DNA of 64,000 nucleotides, taken from positions 1 to 64,000 of the forward strand of contig JAANDG010000660.1 of NCBI GenBank assembly GCA_036852015.1, read 5' to 3'. Shown here in pieces: positions 15,201 through 23,400 of the stretch; position 1 is the stretch's first letter; each line of letters starts with the position of its first letter. Below the pieces are notes generated by a model. That model did no database searches and had not been told where the DNA came from. It was given only the letters and a program-made list of their open reading frames with translations. Made by a program: the position numbers and the translations under genes. This stretch comes from Pelodera strongyloides. Lineage: Eukaryota; Nematoda; Chromadorea; Rhabditida; Rhabditidae.

Positions 15201-16235
15201 CTATCTACTGAATGGAAATGCAAAGTCCTGTTCCCACGGAACATGTCCTTATGGATATCAGTGCAAGTTCAGCTCTATCAAACATGACTACTTCTGCTGC
15301 TCAAAGAATGGGGCAGCGAAGTCTCGCAAAAGGGGCAATTATCTGACAAGTGAGTGATCATTAGATTAGTCGACAATTAGCAGCATTACAGCGAAGTAGA
15401 AGATGAATTAATGAAATCTGACTATGACCAGTCGCTTAGAGCGCATGGGAGATAAAAATAAGAGGTACAAATTGATAATGCCTTTCAACATGATACATAC
15501 AAACTCTTAGATTATAATGCTCACAAGTTCTGTACAAACCATCAACTGCCACCTTTGTTAAGATGATTAAATTATATCTTCTATTATATACAAGAGTAAC
15601 CGTAGCGTAATTTGCATACCGATGTGCGTTAAGGAAATGCAAATTTCGTGTTCGGGTACAAAAAGTGTTTCGCAGCTCAATATCGAAGTATGTGTATGCA
15701 ATTGTTTCATATTATGTAGTTTCTTATGATACGTTTGAAGCTTTGTATGTAAGTATGCCCATGCTAAACCAATCCTATTTCCGCGTAAGTCGCCTCAGGC
15801 GGCGTGAGCCGACTGGTATATTATACCATCACATTGTACTCTTGAAAATGTAAAGTTCCGTTTAGGGACTCGCGATGGTTGCGAGCGAGGAAGAGCCTTG
15901 TTATTCCCAAGTACCCAGGATCCAGTAGCTTGCGATCCCGTCAAGGCGCTGTGCCCTATGGTAAGTGTCATTTCAACATACGGTTAATTCATTCATAACT
16001 ATTCCGTGCTTAGGGTACAGTATCCCCTTTGCAGGGTTATCAATGTCTGCCCAACCTGCTCTCTCGCCACTATCAATGTTGTTCGGTGACGATGAACAGA
16101 AACGAAGAGGAAGCCAACGAAATGCATTTTGAAGAAGTGCCCAGTGAGTTTTATGAATATTTTTCGGATAATTCGATAAGAGGAATAGGATTGAATTCCG
16201 CTGCTACATTTTTGCTGAGAACCGCACAACAATAA
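61..16235 (+). CDS. Secreted multidomain EB / Kunitz / lustrin cysteine-rich protein (3' part, 38 exons)
   Basis: Large extracellular mosaic protein; the 5' end is outside the window. Exons I support by splice sites and continuous phase: 61-193, 700-823, 1178-1327, 1534-1615, 1935-2061, 2582-2758, 3667-3813, 4087-4213, 4449-4561, 4846-4971, 5167-5271, 5518-5586, 5764-5910, 6167-6227, 6406-6464, 6748-6804, 7111-7251, 7418-7487, 8013-8157, 8656-8779, 9225-9380, 9755-9916, 10270-10363, 10588-10661, 10987-11093, 11364-11436, 11799-11954, 12359-12505, 12713-12833, 13183-13246, 13351-13470, 13702-13867, 14310-14405, 14639-14699, 14936-15057, 15173-15349, 15866-15960, 16035-16235. They sum to 4,476 nt (1,491 residues plus stop). 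Order: EB modules, five Kunitz domains alternating with lustrin domains, a run of lustrin domains, EB pair, acidic linker, three more lustrin domains. In nematodes such proteins are typically cuticle or matrix proteins or protease inhibitors. The TAA at 16233-16235 overlaps an AATAAA. Function of this gene is inferred from domains only. Confidence 0.85.
507..689. mobile_element. Decayed copy of palindromic MITE family B
   Basis: Inverted ends GACCGGTCGGTTTTTGAAAC and TTTCAAAAACCGGC with an internal TGCAAAT/ATTTGCA type core match the better copies at 27974-28153, 53531-53713 and 62436-62614. It sits in an intron and ends about 10 bp before the acceptor of exon 700-823. Confidence 0.65.
1178..2061 (+). 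CDS. Proline-rich spacer and short cysteine exons (1178-1327, 1534-1615, 1935-2061)
   Basis: Exon 1178-1327 encodes a spacer with a Pro-rich stretch ([11 protein letters not shown]) and few cysteines. Exon 1534-1615 contains [11 protein letters not shown], and exon 1935-2061 ends in GVCCMNR, the CC pair that closes lustrin-type domains elsewhere in this gene. Phases are continuous (2, 0, 1). The domain identity is weaker here than downstream; a degenerate lustrin domain is the best reading. Confidence 0.6.
2582..2758 (+). CDS. Kunitz domain 1 (four-cysteine variant)
   Basis: One exon encodes [20 protein letters not shown], then WFN...GSCQQFLF...NNF...DHCESFC. The Kunitz core (aromatic WFN, G-x-C-x-x-F, N-N-F, C-x-x-x-C) is present. 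The cysteines at Kunitz positions 2 and 4, which form the second disulfide next to the inhibitory loop, are absent. This suggests a structural rather than classical inhibitor domain. Flanking introns are both phase 1. Confidence 0.8.
2798..3060. repeat. Diverged direct repeat in intron
   Basis: Two related stretches, about 2798-2870 and 2938-3050, both start with AATGGGGTTT and CCA then pass through a CAAAAA segment and a GTATCAAT/GTCAATA part. Similarity is partial. Confidence 0.4.
3385..3628. repeat. Long perfect-armed inverted repeat (MITE-like)
   Basis: The left arm AGGGCGCATTCGAGTTGGAC continues with ATTTTCCGGAAAAG. The right arm is its reverse complement, ending GTCCAACTCGAATGCGCCCT at 3628. 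Arms are about 45 bp; the interior also carries a second inverse match (GGTTCGAGATGGA near 3433 against TCCATCTCGAACC near 3567). Located in the intron 2759-3666. Confidence 0.85.
3667..3813 (+). CDS. Lustrin-type cysteine domain
   Basis: Exon starts right after TTTTCAG and encodes [16 protein letters not shown]...[14 protein letters not shown]...LCCPSR. The CPxG start, Y/F-x-C middle and CCP end define the lustrin cysteine-rich repeat that recurs in this gene. The upstream intron (2759-3666) holds a long inverted repeat at 3385-3628. Confidence 0.75.
4087..4561 (+). CDS. Kunitz domain 2 split over two exons (4087-4213, 4449-4561)
   Basis: The first exon gives [20 protein letters not shown] and ends in phase 2. 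The second continues [19 protein letters not shown], then [16 protein letters not shown]. Aromatic FYYN, G-x-C-x-x-F, N-N-F and C-x-x-x-C mark a Kunitz fold. As in domain 1, cysteines 2 and 4 are missing: the usual G-x-C is absent and G-F replaces G-C. Confidence 0.8.
4846..4971 (+). CDS. Lustrin-type domain between Kunitz 2 and 3
   Basis: Encodes [18 protein letters not shown], then [18 protein letters not shown]. It starts and ends in phase 1, so it is a symmetric module. Pattern CPxG...C...CPxxxxC...CCP matches the other lustrin repeats of this protein. Confidence 0.75.
5167..5586 (+). CDS. Kunitz domain 3, six cysteines (5167-5271, 5518-5586)
   Basis: Reads [20 protein letters not shown], then N...[18 protein letters not shown] and NECQNFCKN. 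All six Kunitz cysteines are present, with FWYN and the N-N-R-F core. The P1 side of the reactive loop would be the residue after the second cysteine (GDC-K), a basic residue compatible with trypsin-like targets; that is inference. The domain is interrupted by a phase-1 intron at the TG-C boundary. Confidence 0.88.
5764..5910 (+). CDS. Lustrin-type domain between Kunitz 3 and 4
   Basis: Encodes [20 protein letters not shown], then [20 protein letters not shown]. It is a single symmetric phase 1-1 exon with the CPxG...C...CPxxYxC...CCP pattern. Confidence 0.8.
6167..6804 (+). CDS. Kunitz domain 4, six cysteines, three exons (6167-6227, 6406-6464, 6748-6804)
   Basis: Reads [20 protein letters not shown], then [20 protein letters not shown] and [18 protein letters not shown]. 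All six cysteines and the N-N-F core are present. The domain is cut by phase-2 and phase-1 introns, at the same two places as domain 5 (first site) and domain 3 (second site). Confidence 0.88.
7111..7251 (+). CDS. Lustrin-type domain between Kunitz 4 and 5
   Basis: Encodes [18 protein letters not shown], then [10 protein letters not shown]...RRCCPTK. The exon follows a less usual acceptor (TTTTTGAAG). Phase 1 on both sides. Confidence 0.75.
7418..8157 (+). CDS. Kunitz domain 5, six cysteines (7418-7487, 8013-8157)
   Basis: Reads [19 protein letters not shown], then [20 protein letters not shown] and [16 protein letters not shown]. Six cysteines are present, but the usual F after G-x-C is S-Y and the N-N-F core is L-N-S-F. 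The second exon runs on into [10 protein letters not shown], joining in phase 0 to 8656-8779. The 525-bp intron between the exons contains a palindrome at about 7560-7730. Confidence 0.85.
7560..7730. repeat. Imperfect palindromic element in intron
   Basis: TTGATGTGCTGAAAAAGAAT around 7593 is mirrored by ATTCTTTTCAGCACATCAA around 7678. Outer parts (GTCGTATTATGACG against AATACGTCATAT) also pair loosely. MITE-like; no coding potential across it. Confidence 0.6.
8656..12505 (+). CDS. Run of seven lustrin-type cysteine domains
   Basis: Exons 8656-8779, 9225-9380, 9755-9916, 10270-10363 with 10588-10661, 10987-11093 with 11364-11436, 11799-11954 and 12359-12505 each end with a CC pair: HNCCGS, YYCCGS, GYCCSQ, YYCCQG, YQCCGT, FQCCGQ, NICCSK. 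Each domain after the first opens with a C-P-x-G-type start (for example [36 protein letters not shown]) and has an internal C-P-x-x-Y/F-x-C. Domain borders are phase 1. Two of the domains are split by an internal intron before the YQC/YTC stretch, where the others are intact. Confidence 0.8.
8818..8998. repeat. Imperfect GC-rich inverted repeat in intron
   Basis: CTCAGGCGC...CATGCGAATCCGCGTCC on the left is mirrored by GCGCGGGTTCGCATGACCGC and CCTGAG on the right. The composition is much more GC-rich than the surrounding intron, suggesting an inserted element. Confidence 0.6.
9970..10112. repeat. Imperfect inverted repeat in intron
   Basis: Left arm GTACGCACGAACAGCGTGAA followed by CCTCCCAG; right arm CTGGGAGCTTCCCGGCGCG followed by TTCGTGCGCAC. 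Most positions pair. Lies between exons ending 9916 and starting 10270. Confidence 0.55.
10427..10527. repeat. GA-rich simple repeat
   Basis: (GA)n interrupted by ATGC and AAAACGC units that themselves recur (GAGAGATGCAGAGAGA three times). Intronic. Confidence 0.85.
10698..10811. repeat. Inverted repeat around CCCCAATTTCGCCCCGAT
   Basis: Two direct copies of ACCCCA(A/C)TTTCGCCCCGAT are followed by the inverse ATCGGGGCGAAATCGGGG. This can form a strong hairpin in the intron between 10661 and 10987. Confidence 0.7.
12066..12238. repeat. TG / TGCG microsatellite
   Basis: Alternating TG units with TTTG and TATG variants change at about 12186 into a clean (TGCG)n run and end with TGTGTG. All frames are open by composition only; it lies in the intron 11955-12358. 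Confidence 0.95.
12713..13470 (+). CDS. Two EB modules (12713-12833, 13183-13246, 13351-13470)
   Basis: First module: [15 protein letters not shown]...[15 protein letters not shown] then [15 protein letters not shown]. Second: [20 protein letters not shown], then [16 protein letters not shown] and APGE. This is the canonical EB pattern. The intron between the first two exons (12834-13182) contains two diverged copies of a GGATAGCTGCCTAAT...GAAATTTGGAAATTAT direct repeat. Confidence 0.8.
13702..14405 (+). CDS. Charged low-complexity linker (13702-13867, 14310-14405)
   Basis: The exon at 13702 opens with [10 protein letters not shown] and turns into a Lys/Glu/Thr/Ser-rich stretch. Exon 14310-14405 continues it with an acidic Gly/Glu/Asp/Ser-rich piece containing no cysteine. 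It separates the second EB pair from the last lustrin domains and looks like a disordered spacer. Phases are 0 in, 1, then 1 out. Confidence 0.7.
14639..16235 (+). CDS. C-terminal three lustrin-type domains and tail
   Basis: Exons 14639-14699 plus 14936-15057 ([31 protein letters not shown]), 15173-15349 ([30 protein letters not shown]) and 15866-15960 plus 16035-16235 ([28 protein letters not shown]). The short exon 14639-14699 follows a weak acceptor (CCACAAG) but is supported by exact phase on both sides and by the missing domain start it supplies. The tail after the last CC is 48 residues without cysteine. A donor-like CCCA/GTGAGT at 16145 could instead splice it away. Confidence 0.7.
15787..15826. 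repeat. GTCGCCTCAGGCGGCG hairpin repeat, copy 1
   Basis: AAGTCGCCTCAGGCGGCG followed by (T/A)GAGCCG and CTGGTATA recurs at 17603-17633. The CGCC/GGCG core is self-complementary. Possibly the end of a dispersed element. Confidence 0.5.
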
Positions 16236-16332
16236 ACCCAATATGTGCACTTTTTTCTATTGCCTTACCCCAACGAAAATCTCTTATGGAGAAAAATGAT
16301 AAGGCGTAGCTATTAAGCCCTATTCCTAAACA

Positions 16333-16512
16333 GGCAACCTAAATATATACCACATCTTAGTTGAATGTCCAAGCTACATGAAGCGTGTGGAGAAAGAGGT
16401 CAATGGCGTGATCAGAACTGTTTGTGGTGAGTGGGTTTTAGACAATCAATTGCTTCAGCAGATAATCGATAACATGCATTTAGTAGGCACGTCTTTGCTT
16501 CACTTTTTTTGA
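16333..16512 (+). pseudogene. Remnant of a non-LTR retrotransposon reverse transcriptase C-terminus
   Basis: An open frame from 16333 to the TGA at 16510-16512 encodes about 59 residues beginning GNLNIYHILVECPSYMKRVE. The H-I-L-V-E-C-P spacing resembles the histidine/cysteine motif that closes many nematode non-LTR retrotransposon RT ORFs (typically ...H-x-L-x-x-C-P). No start or upstream RT domain is present, so this is at most a 3' fragment just downstream of the cysteine-rich gene. Recognition rests on a short motif. Confidence 0.4.
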
Positions 16513-17132
16513 CATTTATAAGAAAATTTCCCTATATCTTCATCTCTACATGTTTTCACTTCTCAGCAAATAAAGATCAGATTGAGCGGCACTTGTTCTT
16601 TGGTCGCTATTATTTGATGTGCTGAAGCATATGATGTAATTAATTATGCCATTTAGAAAAGGCGTGAAGACTATTACTCAGGAATCCAGCACGGACCAGA
16701 AACCAACATATTCCCGAAAAAGAGGCCGAGCCTAATTTCTAAGTTTCTAAATAAGGTCGAAAATATTTTTTCTTTTTTTTTTTTACAAGCTCAGTTCGTT
16801 TCAGAAAATGCACTCAGTTTTTATGAGCCTCATGCCGAATTTCTAGTCAAAATTATTTATTTTTATTTCATTGTTTCTAATAATTGTGTTTCTATTATTG
16901 TAAACATTCGATTTTCTCATATTATTTATTAACTAGTTTCGCAATTCGAATTCGCCAAGGTAATTTGGTGTATTTTGTATGGTACAATGTATCTCAATAA
17001 ACTATTTAATGCTCTCAGGTCAAATTGTTTTCAAACTAATTTTTCAACTTCAATCAGCAAAAAAAGAAAGAAAAAAGAACGAGCTATTGACCGAGTTATT
17101 TTTGCCTCTCTATGAGCTTCTTCAGTAGAATA

Positions 17133-17303
17133 TTAAAGCGAAATGCTAGCCCCTTTGGAAAATTTGCATATGATAAGCAAATCCTATGTATCCTATGCTA
17201 ATTTTGTACGAATGCCGTGGACGATCGTACAAAATTAGCATAGGATACATAGGATTTGCTTATCATATGCAAATTTTCCAAAGAGGCTGGCATTTCGCTT
17301 TAA
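17133..17303. mobile_element. Palindromic MITE family A, copy 1
   Basis: Near-perfect palindrome starting TTAAAGCGAAATGCTAGC and ending GGCATTTCGCTTTAA. Arms of about 75 bp include AATTTGCATATGATAAGC and CCTATGTATCCTATGC. The centre is GTACGA, a 13-nt loop containing GCCGTGGACGA, then TCGTAC. A second copy is at 30572-30741. Confidence 0.9.
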
Positions 17304-17329
17304 TGCATTTAAGTTAATAAACAAAACTG

Positions 17330-17480
17330 CGCAGGGATGCAGACGCATATTTTTAGGCTCTTGGTCCAGCTGCATGAATTGCAAGCAGCGCGTTTTCTTG
17401 TAAGATCTTATTATATAAAGGAGAAGAGTTTACTTTTTTTGTTTGTGTGAACGAAACGAAAATTATGATATATAAAGGTT
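17330..17480. repeat. Dispersed repeat with CTTATTATATAAAGGAGAAG end
   Basis: The stretch CTTATTATATAAAGGAGAAG AGTTTACTT followed by TTTGTTTGT and GAACGAAACGAAA is found in reverse orientation near 58800-58866. A shorter match (CTCTTTTATATAATAAGAT) is at about 391. It probably marks one end of a repeat family. Confidence 0.5.
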
Positions 17481-17602
17481 ATAAAAGTAGAGCCGGAGCC
17501 CAGTCTTGAGCAAGCGTATTCGAATCTTATTTCATGATTTTTTCAAGATACGTTGCAAACGTGTGATATTAGTTTGCCCACTGCGCTTTAAACTTTGAAA
17601 GT

Positions 17603-19860
17603 CGCCTCAGGCGGCGATAGCCGTCTGGTATAGTATGTTTAAATAAGATATAGAAAAGAGTTAGACGAGAGTTAGATAGTATGGAAATATTATAGGTAGA
17701 GAAAAAGTAAAAATAGTATTGAGTAGAGAAAACAGGAAGTAATAGTGTAGGTTATACATGACATAGAAAAGGGCTAGACGTAAACAACTAAGACCACGCC
17801 GACTCTATTGAGTTTTTGTTTTGTGCATTGTCTTATTTTATATTCTTTCAGCATCCCCTTTAAAGTACATTTGTATTTGTATTGGTATAGTAAACTGTAA
17901 GATATAGATATTGTATGTTTAAGTAAGAGATAGAAAAAAAATCAGATAAGAGAGTTAAATAGTATAGAAACCTTATAGGTAGAAAAGAAATAGAAATAGC
18001 ATGGAGTAGAATTAAGTGTAAGAAATAGTATTAGCTATTCATTACGTAAGAAATAGTGTAAGTTATACATGACATAGAAAAATGGGCTAGACGTAAACAA
18101 CCTAGACCACGCCCATTCTATTGGTTTCTTATGTCATTCTTATAGTTTCATTTTTTATCGAGCATTTCTCTATTAGTATTTAGATTATTGTAGTAAACTT
18201 ATTTATAAGTACATATTTGTAATATTGATGTAGTAAGTAGAGCAAGATAAACTTATATAGGGAAGTTAAATTGTCTTATTGCTAGAATTAGTATTACTTT
18301 TATATAATGAGCTTTTATTAATGTATATGAGCTTATTTAAGTTAGGTATCTTATTATTTTTGTTTCTTTTTCGTTAGTGAGACTGCTCTTTCTCCATATT
18401 TTTGTTGTTTTTCTCTGTGCTCCCTACACTATGTGCGCGGTGTCGCATTGAAGTTTACAATAAGTGAGAATACTTCCGTACGTTTCGTGTTGTTTATTGA
18501 TCTAGTATCTGTTGCGTAATGGGTTAGTATAATTTCTATATTTATAGCTATATTTTCTAATATTCTTAACCAGCTGATACCATAATGAAGTTAAAGAGAA
18601 GTCGACTTTTGGTAAGTTCCTTAATTAAAGCATAATTATTATTGTGTTATATGACTAATCAGTGAAAAGAACCTTATAAGGCAGTGTCTCTGACCTGGCA
18701 CTACACTGAAAGAATGTATTTATAAGATATAATAAGAATATTAATAAGAATATAAGAATAAGGATATATTAAGTAGAACAATATAATAAAACTTTATGTA
18801 TATTATTGCTTCCTTTCATAAGTTTCCTATCTAGCAGGCAGATAGATAAAATTAGAAAGCAGAAACTTATACTATTAACAGTATTACTATTAGTAATTAG
18901 TAATAATCTTGTAAGATATAGTATATGTAAGTAGGAGATAGAAAAGAGTTAGAGAAACATTAGATAGTATACAAACTTTATAGGTAGAAAAGAAAGAGAA
19001 ATAGTATGAAGTAGACATATGTGTAAGAAATACTATTGTGTAGACATCACGTAAGAAACAGTGTAGGATAGACATGACATAGAAAAGATGTAAACAACTT
19101 GTAAACCACGCCCGTTCTAATAGTTTCTTAGCCATTCGTTTAGTTTTCATTCATAGAGCTCATACGTTTAGTCTTTATCCATAGAGTTTCATATTTTACC
19201 GAACCTTTCCTTTACCATAGTGAATTAGTTGTAGATTATTATATTTGTGTACTATCATACTTGGTATAGAACAAAGTAATAAACTTTATGAACGTTATTG
19301 TCTTTTATCATAAGTTTCCTATTTCACAGGCAGATGCATTTAGTAAATAGCGAAACTTATATGTAAGATATAGTATATGTAAGTAGGAGATATAGTATAT
19401 GTAAGTAGGAGATAGAAAAGAGTTAGAGAAAACATTAGATAGTATACAAACTTTATAGGTAGAAAAGAAAGAGGAATAGTATGAAGTAGACATATGTGTA
19501 AGAAATACTGTTGTGTAGACATCATATAAGAAATAGTGTAGGGTAGACATGACATAGAAAAGATATATGTAAACAACTTGTAAACCACGCCCGTTCTAAT
19601 AGTTTCTTAGCCATTCGTTTAGTTTTCATTCATAGAGCTCATACGTTTAGTCTTTATCCATAGAGTTTCATATTTTACCGAACCTTTCCTTTACCATAGT
19701 GAATTAGTTGTAGATTATTATATTTGTGTACTATCATACTTGGTATAGAACAAAGTAATAAACTTTATGAACGTTATTGTCTTTTATCATAAGTTTCCTA
19801 TTTCACAGGCAGATACATTCAATAAATAGCGAAACTTATAATCTAGTAATACATTATTTT
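17603..19860. repeat. Field of long tandem/dispersed repeats (about 475-bp unit)
   Basis: Two nearly identical units (about 18908-19360 and 19373-19845) share AAGATATAGTATATGTAAGT, CAAACTTTATAGGTAGAAAA, ACTTGTAAACCACGCCCGTT and the AAGTTTCCTATTTCACAGGC end; corresponding points are about 475 bp apart. Older, shorter copies lie at about 17630-17880 and 17900-18170 (same GACATAGAAAA...CTAGACGTAAACAAC...ACCACGCC core), with a separated tail at 18810-18870. No gene is visible in the field. Confidence 0.8.
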
Positions 19861-20150
19861 ATTGTTTATGCATTTCTTTTGCAGAATGACTAAGTCATTA
19901 ATCATTCTGCAGGGAGAGATGGTTATTTTTTAGATTGGGTAGCTAGTTTTTTACAGTAGTCTAACAAGATAAATGCATGGAACCTAACATACGGAAAACG
20001 TTTAGGAGGAAGAGTTAGTTATAAACAACATGATTAATACCTTCTGAGAATATAAAATTAGATGTTATAAAATGGATAGTTAAAATTAATGAGACTCATT
20101 AGGCAACATGGCTAGCTGCGGGCGACCGCTAGCTCATTCTACAAATGTAG

Positions 20151-20237
20151 TGCACCGTCTGGGAATCGAACCCGGACTATCCGCATTCAACCACTGAACA
20201 CAAGTAAAGGGACTTTAACGAACACCCAAATGGTGCA
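20151..20237 (-). tRNA. tRNA-like sequence (likely pseudogene or SINE head)
   Basis: On the minus strand it begins TGCACCATTTGGG and ends CGGTGCA, so six terminal pairs form. A T-arm with B box GGGTTCGATTCCCAG is clear. The D-arm and anticodon arm are not convincing and the 87-nt length is irregular. Best read as a decayed tRNA or tRNA-derived element just upstream of the Lys/Ser-rich gene. Confidence 0.35.
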
Positions 20238-20455
20238 CTCACGGCGTCAAAGCCGCGCACCCTTCAAAACTGCAGCAGCCACCCACTCTTGAGCCGCAAT
20301 GAGGCGGAACATTCTGCGAGACTTTTCGCTGCACATCAGCTCCCAGAAGTCTACTATTGAAAGAAGCGTATATCGATCAGAAATGTATCAGCTACCGTGG
20401 AAATGCACCAGTATTCCAAATCATTTTCCTACTCGGCTGTACCTCGTGGTCAACT

Positions 20456-23400
20456 ATGATCTCACTACTATTAACTACTTTATGCATTATAGGTATGTTT
20501 TCAACATCTGGCATTTTGAATATTTTCTACTTTCTAGCTCATCTTTAAGCTATTTCATTTGGAGTTTCACGGGCTTTCTGTAAATTGACTCATATTTATC
20601 TTTATTTTGTGATATCTCAAAAATCAGAGTAAACTGACGAATTTGTTGTGAATGGGAAATCAGCAGAAATTCAGATTCACATAGGTTTCTTGGGCAGGAT
20701 TCTTAGAATAAAATTATTATTAATTTCAGTACAACTGTTCATATTCACCATTAGCTTCGCACAATGCAACGAAAAGGAGCGAATAGTGGTTAAGAAATCA
20801 TCTTCAAAAACTAGAAATCAAAAGGCGGCCGGGGCTAGGTCCAGTGCATTAGGCGTCAATAACCTCAGGGAAGGTTGGTAATTTTAAGTTTTCATCATGT
20901 TCCGCCTCTTCTGCTTTTTTGTTGTTGTAAATAATAAATAAAGTGAATTGATTTGCGTATTAATAGTAAAATAAGCTAGATGTATTCCACAATTCCACAC
21001 ACGCCATGTAACCGCCGAGATTTTTAGCTCCTGTGCCATTTGGAAATGTACGCCCAAATTTTTTGACTAAGATATAATTTTCATTTAAATATTTTCCATC
21101 CTGCTTGTTATTATGACGCGTGTTTTATTTCCACTATACGTACAAGGTGTGTGCTTTGGCGAGTAATGTAGAACTTTAGAATATTCTATAATAAAACATA
21201 CACAGGATCTCTTCGTCAGCGACGTCCTCCTCTAAAAGACAGAGTTCGAGATCAACGACAGAAAGAGGCATCGGAACGGTGGACTAGAAAGACGGTCGAT
21301 GAAAGTCAGTCCTTACTAATTAAAGTAAATCACTTATAAAAAAACAGATAATCAGTAAAGATGACCATCAGTAATACGCACATAAAATGACTAAATAAGT
21401 TACGAGCGAATTTGAAAATGTTGTGTCGCAAGGCATACAACCAGCCGCAAATCCCTGTGGTCTCTCTAATACGGAAGCGTTGTTACTCTCAGTACTACCA
21501 TTTTGAATTTTTATGGCGCATCATACACATAGAGTGTATTCTGTCTTATTTAGAAAAAGACGGTGAACGTCGGTCCAAACTATTCGACTTGATGGAAGGA
21601 AGCCAGAGGAATGTGTGAGAATATTTTGTGAATTGCGATTGACTGTGTTTTATAATACTGTTTTTGTTTTGCAAAGTTGTGATATTGACTGTTTGCGGCA
21701 TATTTACTAATCATTTTTTGTGTGGCTTACTACCTTTACGACAGCGCTGAAATAAAGTTTTGCAGACGCAAGAAGGACTCCTCGAGAAGTAAGCGACGGG
21801 CACCGCCAAAGAGGGAAAAGTATGTTTGTTTTTATATATGTATTAATTGTCGCTATTAGATCTGGCAAGGAAAGGAAGAGATTTTGATGTCAGTCACTGG
21901 AACCTATTTTCGTTTCAGCGCATTGCCCTACGGTGTTTTTATTGAAATTTCAGAGTCGAAAGGAAGGAGAGGAGAAAGAGAGGAACATAAGTAATAATAA
22001 TGATTTACTACATCACAAAGATGCGCACAAAAACATATAATTAAAATATCAAACACGATTAAGACGGTAAACCGGTAATCAGGGTCATATGTATTGTACA
22101 AGTTGCGGAAACAACTCTTGGGCATCGAACAGGATTAATTAGCTGAGCACTGTAATTCCGTTAGCTGGACACTTTCGACGCTAACTCACATAAGCGTGCA
22201 CAGAGCCATTAGTTGCAATTCTTGCATTTACATTGGTGACACGTGTGTAATTTAATTTATAAGTTTACATTTAGTTAGTTTGTAGGAAAAAGGGAGACTC
22301 GGTGAGGGAGACTAAACTTGGGACCACGCCTGAAAAGAAAGACGCGTCGCAGAGAGAAAAACGGTCGAACAGAGAACGTGGATCCAAGAGAGAGGGCAAA
22401 GTAAGATGAGCTCTCACTAATACATTAACATTAATGCACTCCAGCTTCTTGATCAATAAAATAGATGTTGCAATTTACCGGTAGCGGTATTACTATACCT
22501 ATACCGGGTAGAGGGAATAAGTCCCGCACACTATCCACGTTGTCTACTGTATACCTACTTACGGATGAGGTCTGATTCTGACGCTAGGATACATCAGAGG
22601 GTACTGAGTTCAGGATTCTTACTAGAAACGTCAGTTTCAGAGGCATTTTAGAGAAAAGAGTCTCTTCTTAAATAATTGATCGGTGTTATCATTACGTGCA
22701 TTTCGGTAAACTCTACCCCTCTACCGTATGTGTATAAACATATTTCAGTCCGTTCGTACTGCTAGTGTTCGTTCCGTGTTCACTAAAATGGAGGGAGCCG
22801 AGAGACTGAAGGTGCCTATTTTTGGTATAGATTTCATTATTCACGGTAAACGCATGAGGACCAAACATGTCACAATCACCTATGTACAAACTCATTAATC
22901 ACTTGCTAACTTCGCCTCACATTTGACAACAAGAGGAAGATTCCCGAAAAAGTCCTTCAAACCCGTATTCCATACCAATGCGTTGCCTGACCGTTAGAAA
23001 GAAGTGAGCTTGTGATAGCTAAATTGTGAATTATGGGGGCGATCTCTCCCTGAACCTGAACTTTGACAGTGCAATGCATTTTCGTAGTAATATGTAATAT
23101 TCCTGAAACCTTCGTCCTCCGCATGAACAAATTCAGCGTCACATTTTTCTCCACATTCCATACACTTACACTACGTAAACACTTTCCATCTATGCAATCT
23201 TATTTTTATGCTAGCTCGTTTAAAATGTTTGTTTACTGTATACGAAAAACTTCAGTTTTCAGGAAGATGACGGTTCCAAGAAATCAGAAAGGTTTGTAAT
23301 AAAATCTAGCACTGTGGAACTACAACGTAAAAATTATAGCGTGTATTTGTTGCATTCTAAAGATACAAAAAAAAACTGCTAGCGCAATTGACTATCAAGT

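Noticed and set aside
20357..20548. Earlier non-ATG start for the Lys/Ser-rich gene
   Set aside because: The upstream frame begins at TTG; the ATG at 20456 gives a typical signal peptide.
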